A DNA stretch of 24,096 nucleotides from a virus. The notes under the pieces are model-generated. The model ran no database searches, was not told the DNA's origin, and was given only the letters and a program-made list of their open reading frames with translations. The position numbers and the translations under genes are program-made. Each line of letters opens with the position of its first letter. The stretch's first letter is position 1. Below are positions 6,656-13,008 of this stretch, in pieces. Location of the stretch: IMG/VR virus record IMGVR_UViG_3300018080_002687, positions 1 to 24,096 of that record. One strand, written 5' to 3'.

Positions 6656-7956
6656 TTAAATTAGAAAGTTGTCCAATATGTGAACAAAATAACTGGCATG
6701 ACTTGGATTATTTAAGAGATCAAAAATATTGGTATAATAGGGATATACGAGAAGATAAAGAGCCAGTTGGGTTTAAAATATGCAAAGAATGTGGATTTGT
6801 TACATATGACTATATAGAACTTGAAAGGCTTTCTGAATTTTATGATTTGCAGAGACAGATAATGTCACCAAATAATATTGTAACATGCAACAGAAAAAAC
6901 GAATATCATAAAAAGTTTTTAGGCAATATAATAAAATCAGAATGGAAATGTTTAGATGTAGGATGCGCCCAGGGTGCATTTTTAGATTTATTACATAATT
7001 ATTATAAAGTACCGATATCCAATTTGTATGGCACAGAGTGGTCGGATGCATTCAGAAAATTTGGCAAATTTGAATATAATTTAAATATAACTAAAGAAAT
7101 AGACCAATCAATACAGTATGATTTTATTAGTTATTATCATGTTTTAGAGCATGTCCAGTGGCCTGATGAAGAAATGGAGTTGATAAGTAAACTATTAAAA
7201 GATAATGGATATTTATATATTTCAGTTCCTACATTCCTGGACATATTAGAAGAGCCGTCAGGTGCAATATGTGATAACTTTGAAAATTTATATCACTTAA
7301 ATCATGTAAATGTATTCACAAAGCAATCATTTAAGAATTTACTGCATAAATACGGATTTAAAATAATACAGGACAATGACCACCTATACGGCTATACTGT
7401 ATTATGTCAAAAAGGAGAGATTCAAGAAATAGTAAAAGAAAAATATCTGCAGCATATCGACACTTTGGAAAAGCAAAAAAAAGCTATTGAATTATTGATA
7501 ACTAAAAAATCAGATGAGGCATTTAAATTATATCCTAAATTTCCGGATGCATATGTATTTTTTAGTCTCAATAAGGATAACATGAAAGAATACGATGCAC
7601 AGATAAATTTATTAAATAAATGTTTAGAAGTATGTCCGGATGATACTAAGATATTGAGTCAAAAAGGAAAAGTATTGTTTCAATGGGATGAAAACGATTC
7701 AAAAAAACAATATTATTCAAATAACATAAAAGCAGCAGAAAAGATATTTCTTGATCTTACAGAACGAAAGCCAGGGCAGGAAGATAGTTATTATTTCCTT
7801 TCGCTTATAGAAGGAAAATATAAAAAGAATTATGACAAAGCAGTTGAATATCTTAAAACATTTATTAAAATAAATCCTAATAAGTTTACAGAAGGATATA
7901 ATTTAATCTCATATTTTTGGAAAGAAAAAAATGAATTCAATAATAATATTCTTTAA
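6652..7956 (+). CDS. Zinc-finger SAM methyltransferase with TPR-like C-terminal region
   Basis: A 434-residue protein. The N-terminal Cys4 finger is C7xxC10 and C44xxC47 (CPIC and CKEC), as found before the catalytic domain of sugar C-methyltransferases and related enzymes. A class I methyltransferase follows: motif I LDVGCAQGAF (101-110), motif II acidic position GTEWSD (127-132), and HVLEHV (163-168) with NGYLYISVPT (185-194). From about residue 285 on, helical repeats with TPR-like features occur (DAYVFFSLN, CLEVCPDDTKILSQKG, AVEYLKTFIKINPN), probably for protein-protein contact. It would methylate a sugar or glycan made by the cassette. ATG 6652 overlaps the previous TGA. The combination with a TPR-like tail is uncommon to my knowledge. 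Confidence 0.8.
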   Translation: MIKLESCPICEQNNWHDLDYLRDQKYWYNRDIREDKEPVGFKICKECGFVTYDYIELERLSEFYDLQRQIMSPNNIVTCNRKNEYHKKFLGNIIKSEWKCLDVGCAQGAFLDLLHNYYKVPISNLYGTEWSDAFRKFGKFEYNLNITKEIDQSIQYDFISYYHVLEHVQWPDEEMELISKLLKDNGYLYISVPTFLDILEEPSGAICDNFENLYHLNHVNVFTKQSFKNLLHKYGFKIIQDNDHLYGYTVLCQKGEIQEIVKEKYLQHIDTLEKQKKAIELLITKKSDEAFKLYPKFPDAYVFFSLNKDNMKEYDAQINLLNKCLEVCPDDTKILSQKGKVLFQWDENDSKKQYYSNNIKAAEKIFLDLTERKPGQEDSYYFLSLIEGKYKKNYDKAVEYLKTFIKINPNKFTEGYNLISYFWKEKNEFNNNIL

Positions 7957-8068
7957 GGTATTTTGGATTATGCTTAAATTTTTTTATAAATTTATACTTG
8001 AAGCAAGAAAAGAGAAATGGTATATTCCAGAAAACAAATACATAGAAAAGGATAAATTTTTACACTAA
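7931..8068 (+). CDS. Tiny membrane-anchored peptide (tentative)
   Basis: A 45-residue frame starting inside the end of the methyltransferase gene (26-base overlap). It has a hydrophobic/aromatic N-terminal half (SIIIFFKVFWIMLKFFYKFI) and a charged tail. There is no clear Shine-Dalgarno site, only A-rich sequence. Its stop falls in the loop of the 8058-8080 inverted repeat. It fills an otherwise empty 137-base interval, but nothing besides membrane character supports it. Confidence 0.3.
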   Translation: MNSIIIFFKVFWIMLKFFYKFILEARKEKWYIPENKYIEKDKFLH

Positions 8069-8080
8069 AACGGTGTAAAA
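8058..8080. promoter_or_regulatory. Perfect 8-bp inverted repeat upstream of terminase
   Basis: TTTTACAC (8058-8065) and GTGTAAAA (8073-8080) are exact reverse complements separated by TAAAACG. There is no T-run downstream, so it is not a typical intrinsic terminator. It lies 13 bases before the small terminase ATG, which itself lacks a Shine-Dalgarno site. It could be an operator, a translation-controlling hairpin, or a recognition site near the packaging genes. Confidence 0.5.
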
Positions 8081-8093
8081 CAATAAAAAAACT

Positions 8094-8357
8094 ATGCCAT
8101 TCAAAAAAGGTGACCCGAACATAAACAGGCAAGGCAGACCGAGAGAAGGAACTACTCTTACAGATATATTAAAAGAGAAACTTGATAAAGATGATTTTAT
8201 TAAAAGGCTTATTGACCTTGCAAAGTCTGGAAACACTAAAGCAATAGAGATGATATATGATAGAATCGACGGCAAGCAAAAAGAACAGATTGAACACTCT
8301 ACAGATAATTTTGAAATTATAGTCAAGAGTATAAAAAAGAATGAGTCTACAGATTGA
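8094..8357 (+). CDS. Putative small terminase subunit (DUF5681-like)
   Basis: An 87-residue protein beginning with FKKGDPNINRQGRP, the lysine/glycine 'KGxPxNxxGRP' N-terminus of DUF5681-type proteins. These sit directly upstream of large terminase genes in many tailed phages and prophages. A helical segment follows (LTDILKEKLDKDDFIKRLIDLAKSG), then MIYDRIDGKQKEQIEH, also a family hallmark. In packaging it would bind phage DNA and guide the large subunit. It is short for a small terminase. The ATG is preceded only by A-rich sequence and the hairpin at 8058-8080. The large terminase starts inside its last 17 bases. Confidence 0.7.
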   Translation: MPFKKGDPNINRQGRPREGTTLTDILKEKLDKDDFIKRLIDLAKSGNTKAIEMIYDRIDGKQKEQIEHSTDNFEIIVKSIKKNESTD

Positions 8358-9567
8358 ACTAATAGACCCGCATCAATTAGAATTTGTTCATAGTAAAAAA
8401 AGATATGTTTTAAATTCTGGCGGGGTTGGTTCGGGTAAAACATACAGTATTGTTATTAAAACACTTTTGTTAATTGCCAATTATCCTGGCATATTTATAT
8501 TGATCGGTGCTCAGACATATCCATTGTTAAGAGATACAACATTAAGAGAGTTTTTAAATGTTGTCCCTGATGATATCATTCAAAGCTACAATAAAACACA
8601 ACAGCATTTTATATTTAAAAATAAAAGTGAAGTTATATTCAGGTCTTTTGATGACCCGAATAAATTAAAATCTCTAAATTTAGGCGCCTGCGGAATTGAA
8701 GAAATGACTGACATCAATGAAGAAATATTTAAAATGATTCGTACAAGGATGAGACAGGATAAAATGCCTGGTTGTATATTTGGTGCAACTAATCCAGGTA
8801 CTTTTGGGAATTGGGTATATAAAACATTTATTGAAAGTCCGATAGATAATAGCGAAGTAATATATTCAGTGTCTGCAGACAATTTATATTTGCCTGGTGA
8901 ATATCTTAAAGACCTTGAAAGCATGAAAAAGACTAATCCCGAATATTATGAAAGAATGGTCATGGGCAAGTGGGGAATGCTTGAAGGTTTTATATATAAT
9001 CTACCTATCAGGCAGCGGATAAAAGAATTACCAGACAAAAAACTAATACATAGATGGATTGCAGGACTTGACTTTGGATTTACTCATCCTACAGCAATGG
9101 TAATTATAGGAGTAAGAGAAGATATTTATTATATATATGATGAAGTGTATCAGCACAAAATGACAAGCTCAGACATAATAAACAAAGTACAAGAAAAGAT
9201 GCTTGAATATAACATTGATATTATATATTGTGATTCTGCCAGGCCTGAGATAATAGAAGACCTAAACAGGAGTAACATTCCAGCACAGGATAGTGTTAAA
9301 GATGTATTTGACGGAATTATGTATATTAAAGGCCTTATCAATGATGAGAAGTTATATGTAAATCAGGATTGCAAATATACATTAAGAGAATTTGACAGTT
9401 ACATATGGGATGCTAAAAACACGGTAAAGGAAGTACCGCTAAAAGTAAATGATGATGCTATGGATGCAGTCAGATATTGCATATACTCGGACGCAAAAAA
9501 GAACAGTTACTCAGGGATTGAATTTGATTCTAATGATGGTCGTGTTACGATAGAAATGGATTTTTGA
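8341..9567 (+). CDS. terL: Terminase large subunit (ATPase-nuclease)
   Basis: A 408-residue packaging motor. The N-terminal ATPase has Walker A GGVGSGKT (27-34) and a Walker B/catalytic Glu region CGIEEMTD (117-124). A coupling-type motif GATNPG lies at 148-153. The C-terminal RNase H-like nuclease has three acidic clusters: GLDFGFTHP (Asp244), IYCDSARPE (Asp298) and NDDAMDAVRY (Asp371/372 and Asp375), all expected metal ligands. Length is normal for the SPP1/XtmB-like (Terminase_3/6) group. It translocates DNA into the prohead through the portal encoded next. The start overlaps the small subunit gene. A promoter lies immediately after its stop, separating the packaging genes from the head genes. 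Confidence 0.95.
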   Translation: MSLQIELIDPHQLEFVHSKKRYVLNSGGVGSGKTYSIVIKTLLLIANYPGIFILIGAQTYPLLRDTTLREFLNVVPDDIIQSYNKTQQHFIFKNKSEVIFRSFDDPNKLKSLNLGACGIEEMTDINEEIFKMIRTRMRQDKMPGCIFGATNPGTFGNWVYKTFIESPIDNSEVIYSVSADNLYLPGEYLKDLESMKKTNPEYYERMVMGKWGMLEGFIYNLPIRQRIKELPDKKLIHRWIAGLDFGFTHPTAMVIIGVREDIYYIYDEVYQHKMTSSDIINKVQEKMLEYNIDIIYCDSARPEIIEDLNRSNIPAQDSVKDVFDGIMYIKGLINDEKLYVNQDCKYTLREFDSYIWDAKNTVKEVPLKVNDDAMDAVRYCIYSDAKKNSYSGIEFDSNDGRVTIEMDF

Positions 9568-9575
9568 CTTGACAA

Positions 9576-9590
9576 AAATATAACACAATG
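9576..9590 (+). repeat. 15-base direct repeat, copy 1 (operator half)
   Basis: AAATATAACACAATG here recurs exactly at 10526-10540 within the portal gene. This copy contains the left operator arm and the spacer. The second copy lacks the right arm. It may be chance in AT-rich DNA. Confidence 0.4.
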
Positions 9591-9597
9591 TTATATT
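9577..9597. promoter_or_regulatory. Perfect 21-bp dyad (operator candidate) over the promoter
   Basis: Arms AATATAACA (9577-9585) and TGTTATATT (9589-9597) are exact reverse complements around CAA. The dyad covers the spacer and the complete -10 box of the promoter, the usual place for a repressor operator. As RNA it would mostly lie upstream of the transcript start, so a DNA-level role is likelier than a hairpin. Confidence 0.65.
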
Positions 9598-9647
9598 ATG
9601 TATATACTGATTAAATTTAATAAATAGATTTTTTGCAAAAGGTTTTT

Positions 9648-9659
9648 ATGTCGATTTGA
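9648..9659 (+). CDS. Three-codon minigene leading into the portal start (tentative)
   Basis: AAAAGG at 9637-9642 is correctly spaced for ATG 9648, yet this ATG reads only Met-Ser-Ile before TGA (9657-9659). The portal frame opens at TTG 9656, overlapping that stop as TTGA. The portal has no better-placed start, so ribosomes may load at the minigene and re-initiate. A base error here is the alternative. Confidence 0.35.
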   Translation: MSI

Positions 9660-12040
9660 AATATTATCCTGCCAAAAACTATGAGCGGACAGCATCAACT
9701 TTTGTCGATGACGCTCAGCCATCTACAAATTTATTCGCAGAAACTACCAAAGCTGATTCAAGTTTATATAATGCCTACAATTTAAGGCCTTATAATCCAG
9801 ATGATATCTGGCAGAAAAGGGGCAATTATGATATATTCGATGAGATGCGAACAGATGACCAGATAAGCGCATTACTTACACTTAAGAAGTTTTTTATTTT
9901 AAATGGTGATAGAGATATCCAATGCGAAGATGAAAAAATAAAAGACTTCCTGGAAATGAATCTTGATTATTTTTATGATGGATTTTTTGAAAAAGCATTA
10001 TTTAATATTTTATCATGTATTGATTATGGATATAGCCTTACGGAAAAGATATTTGCATATGAAGATGTACCAGAGTTTGGGAAAAAGATAATCTTAAAAA
10101 AGCTTAAAACAAGACCACCGCATAGTTTTGAATTTGACCAGGACGATAAGGGAAATATAATAAATATCAGACAAGATCAGAGCAAGGGCGCAGATATTAA
10201 GATTGACCCTAAAAAAATGATACATTATGTTTATCAGATGGAATTTGATAATCCATACGGTAAATCAGAATTGAACATGGGCGTATATCGGGCCTGGTGG
10301 TCAAAAAATGCAATAATTAAATTCTGGAATATTTATCTTGAAAGATTTGGAATGCCGACAGCCGTGGGAAAATATCCTACAGGTAGAATTGCCAATCTTG
10401 CAGATTTTAAAAAGACGCTAAAGAATTTACAGGCCAAGACATCTATTACAATGCCAACAGATTTTGAAGTACAATTGCTTCAGGCTGCGAGTAGTGGCTC
10501 AGACGGTTACGAAAAAGCAATTGATAAATATAACACAATGATAGCACGCAAGATGCTGATTCCTGATTTATTTGGTATGTCAGGAAGTGAGACTGGCGGC
10601 GGTTCTTATGCATTAGGTAAAGAACAATTTAATATGTTCTATAACAATATACAACATGAAAGAGAAAATTTAGAAAGGATTATAAATAAGGAAATCATAT
10701 ATCCGCTTGTTACCTGGAATTTTGGCTCTAAAGCATATGCACAATTTAAATTTAGCCAGCCAGATAATGAAAGAAAAGAAAAAGATTTAAGGACATGGCT
10801 GGATGCTGTAAATACTGGAAAGATACCAGTGACAGATCAGCACATAAATTGGTTTTTGAAACAGGTTAATGCGCCTGAAATAGATGAAAAAGAGCTTGAA
10901 GAAATAAACGAACAAAAAGAAGAAATGCGGGAAAGCATTACAGGAAATAAAGAAGAGGGAAATGATGAACAAGAAGACAAAAAAGATAGCGAGGGAATGG
11001 CTGAAAAAGATGAAAAAGGAAATGATGAAGAAAAACCAGAGCGAAAAGAAAAACAATTCGCAAAGTTAAGCCGGCCGATTACTCAATACGAAAAGAAAGT
11101 TGATTTTGCAAAAATAGACAGAGCAACAACTCAAACGGAAATAAAATATATAATGCAGCTTGCTGCAGTATTCAAGCTTGCCATAAATGGCCTTATCGAT
11201 GATATCCGAAAAAGAAAAATAATTGAAGGTAGAAAATTAGATCAGATAAATAAACTACAATTAAGGCATGAAAATAAAGTAGTCAAGACTGTTAGGGATA
11301 TGCTAAATGAAGCTTATCAGGTAGGCGCACAAACAGCAGAAACACCGAGAACATATAAATTATCTCCGGGGGTGGAAATATTAAGCAATAAAGAAATCGC
11401 ACAGTTATTTGATGTATATGCTTATAATACAGCAAGCACGGAATATGCTTATATATTAAGCAAGGTTAAGCCTATACTTGCAGAAAGCATTAAATCGGGT
11501 ATGGGTGTACAGGAAACTGTTAAGCTTATGAATCAAGCTTTAACTGCTTATGATGTTGATTATGTTATTGATAACTACGAAAAAATAAAAGGGATAGCGG
11601 AAAGTCACGGCTATAAAGATATTGATAGTTTTTTTCAGAATTTAGGAAGATTGACCGCAGAAGAATTTGAAGCGATTGAAAAATATGTTATACCACTTGC
11701 AAGTGAGACCGGAGCATTCAGGCTTGAAACTATTGCAAGGACGACAACAAGCACGGCAGTAAATGAGGCAAGACTTTCAGAATTTAAAGATTTGATTGAT
11801 GTAGGTGAAATAGCTGCTTTTCAGTATTCGGCTATTCTCGATAATAGAACTACTGAATTGTGTAGAGATTTAGACGGAAAGATATTCAAAACTGATGAAG
11901 CTCAATATTATAATCCGCCTAATCATTATAATTGCAGGTCTTTACTTATACCGATATTCATAGAAGAGAAATATGAATATAGCGAAATGCCAGCAACTAA
12001 AAGAGAAGATGGAAATTTTTTAAAGTTAAATAAGGAGTAA
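9656..12040 (+). CDS. Portal protein (DUF935, Mu gp29-like) fused to MuF head-morphogenesis domain
   Basis: A 794-residue fusion. Residues 1 to about 430 are a DUF935-type portal, with blocks such as DEMRTDDQISALLTLKK, DYGYSLTEKIF, HYVYQMEFDNPYGKSEL, WNIYLERFGMPTAVGKY and GSYALGKEQF. It forms the dodecameric DNA gate. About residues 430-485 are a highly charged Glu/Lys linker. The rest is a Mu F/gp30-type minor head protein ending in the hallmark FQYSAILDNRTTELC...PPNHYNCRSLLIPI (about 722-767). In Mu these are two genes (gp29 and gp30); here one chain would fix their one-to-one ratio. The start is TTG 9656, probably coupled to the preceding minigene. The next gene follows after four bases with AAGGAG. 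Family calls are clear; the linker role is inferred. Confidence 0.92.
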   Translation: MKYYPAKNYERTASTFVDDAQPSTNLFAETTKADSSLYNAYNLRPYNPDDIWQKRGNYDIFDEMRTDDQISALLTLKKFFILNGDRDIQCEDEKIKDFLEMNLDYFYDGFFEKALFNILSCIDYGYSLTEKIFAYEDVPEFGKKIILKKLKTRPPHSFEFDQDDKGNIINIRQDQSKGADIKIDPKKMIHYVYQMEFDNPYGKSELNMGVYRAWWSKNAIIKFWNIYLERFGMPTAVGKYPTGRIANLADFKKTLKNLQAKTSITMPTDFEVQLLQAASSGSDGYEKAIDKYNTMIARKMLIPDLFGMSGSETGGGSYALGKEQFNMFYNNIQHERENLERIINKEIIYPLVTWNFGSKAYAQFKFSQPDNERKEKDLRTWLDAVNTGKIPVTDQHINWFLKQVNAPEIDEKELEEINEQKEEMRESITGNKEEGNDEQEDKKDSEGMAEKDEKGNDEEKPERKEKQFAKLSRPITQYEKKVDFAKIDRATTQTEIKYIMQLAAVFKLAINGLIDDIRKRKIIEGRKLDQINKLQLRHENKVVKTVRDMLNEAYQVGAQTAETPRTYKLSPGVEILSNKEIAQLFDVYAYNTASTEYAYILSKVKPILAESIKSGMGVQETVKLMNQALTAYDVDYVIDNYEKIKGIAESHGYKDIDSFFQNLGRLTAEEFEAIEKYVIPLASETGAFRLETIARTTTSTAVNEARLSEFKDLIDVGEIAAFQYSAILDNRTTELCRDLDGKIFKTDEAQYYNPPNHYNCRSLLIPIFIEEKYEYSEMPATKREDGNFLKLNKE
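10526..10540 (+). repeat. 15-base direct repeat, copy 2 (inside portal gene)
   Basis: Exact copy of the bases at 9576-9590, about 950 bases downstream of the operator. It lacks the right half of the dyad (ATAGCAC follows instead of TTATATT). It encodes part of KYNTM of the portal, so protein constraint or chance is a full alternative to an auxiliary binding site. Confidence 0.35.
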
Positions 12041-12044
12041 TAAA

Positions 12045-12551
12045 ATGAGAGACCCGAAAACAAATATTGATATTATCATGGATTACAACCATTATAAAAT
12101 TCATGATTCTCAGATGTATAATATATCATTTTCAGATACTATTGCGGCCGCTGCAACTAAAGAGTTTTATATGTACACTGGAACAGGTGAACCGCACATA
12201 AAATTTGATGTTACTACAGACGGGCAGGCTAAAATTGAAATGTATGAAGGCATAACAGTGTCGGCTAATGGTACTTCTGTTACTGTTCATAATATGCACC
12301 GAGATTCTACAGATTCATGCGCAGCAGTAGTATTTGCAGCACCCACATGGTCAACAAATTCAGAAATATTGCTTGCAGTGGATTTAATACCAGGTTCTGG
12401 AAAAAATGCATCACAGATAGGTTCTACCGCAAGGGTTGATACAGAATGGATATTTAAAAGTGATGAAAAATATTTATTAAGAATTACAAATCAGGCAGGA
12501 AGCACAATTACTGCTTATGTTAATTGTGAATTTTATGAATTTGATGTATAA
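12045..12551 (+). CDS. Putative virion accessory protein (beta-rich, decoration- or fibre-like)
   Basis: A 168-residue protein following AAGGAG. After a polar N-terminus (DYNHYKIHDSQMYNISFSDTI) it is made of alternating short beta segments with Gly/Thr/Ser-rich turns (YTGTGEPHIKFDVTTDG, IEMYEGITVSANGTSVTVHN). It ends in YLLRITNQAGSTITAYVNCEFYEF. This look is shared by capsid-surface or head-fibre proteins encoded near portal and protease genes in many phages. No enzyme motif is present. Ser and Thr are frequent. Exact role and family are not certain; a decoration protein or an adhesin-like head fibre are both possible. Confidence 0.6.
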   Translation: MRDPKTNIDIIMDYNHYKIHDSQMYNISFSDTIAAAATKEFYMYTGTGEPHIKFDVTTDGQAKIEMYEGITVSANGTSVTVHNMHRDSTDSCAAVVFAAPTWSTNSEILLAVDLIPGSGKNASQIGSTARVDTEWIFKSDEKYLLRITNQAGSTITAYVNCEFYEFDV

Positions 12552-12606
12552 TACTGATTGATAAAAATAATATATAGAAGAATAACTTAAAATAAGGAGA
12601 AAATAA

Positions 12607-13008
12607 ATGGCAACTATAACAGCTAATATGTATCAGCCTTTTGCTGAGAAAAAAGATGATTTTACACCGCCAATGTGCGAATTTCTGCAGACTGCAGGAA
12701 GTAAAGCAACCGCGGGCAGCGTTCCAATTTTCGCAAGTGCAACAAGTTCAAACGATTTCTTTCTTACAAGTTTAAATATTTCATTTCTTGCGCCGACAGC
12801 GAATGCAGTATTCAGTGCATATACTGGCAAGACTAAAATAGCAACTTTTCCGACACTTGCAGCCGATACTCCTACAGTTTATAATATGGCATTCGGTGCC
12901 CCGGGGATTTCTGGCGGAACTACTACTACAGCAACTGTTTCAATTGTAGGCGATACAAGTAATACTGCAACAGTACAATTTTTTGCAGCAGGTTGGAGAA
13001 AACTTTAA
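12607..13008 (+). CDS. Small beta-rich Ser/Thr-rich virion protein (putative)
   Basis: A 133-residue protein with a good ribosome site (AAGGAG, then AAAATAA before ATG). It is low in charge and rich in Ala/Thr/Ser/Gly, with beta-sandwich-like periodicity (FFLTSLNISFLAP, AVFSAYTGKTKIATFPTL, GGTTTTATVSIVGDTSNTATVQFFAAGW). It resembles small capsid-decoration or stabilising proteins in composition and position. No specific family is recognised. Its TAA overlaps the protease start (TAATG). The run of Thr residues near the end would be a plausible O-glycosylation target if the phage glycosylates its virion. Confidence 0.6.
   Translation: MATITANMYQPFAEKKDDFTPPMCEFLQTAGSKATAGSVPIFASATSSNDFFLTSLNISFLAPTANAVFSAYTGKTKIATFPTLAADTPTVYNMAFGAPGISGGTTTTATVSIVGDTSNTATVQFFAAGWRKL

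Larger units (their letters stand above)
9569..9597 (+). promoter_or_regulatory. Strong sigma70-type promoter for the head/tail genes
   Basis: TTGACA (9569-9574) is a perfect -35 element. After a 17-base spacer, TATATT (9592-9597) matches five of six -10 positions. This is the best promoter match in the window, lying one base after the terL stop and about 60 bases before the portal start. It would drive the late structural genes from the portal on. Confidence 0.75.

Noticed and set aside
7963-7990. TTGGAT, 16 bp, TATAAA as promoter for terminase
   Set aside because: The -35 matches only TTG of the consensus; in AT-rich DNA such pairs are frequent. Not listed as a feature.
12558-12600. TTGATA before the 12607 gene as a promoter
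   Set aside because: No -10 box at proper distance; the region is simply AT-rich with a good ribosome site.
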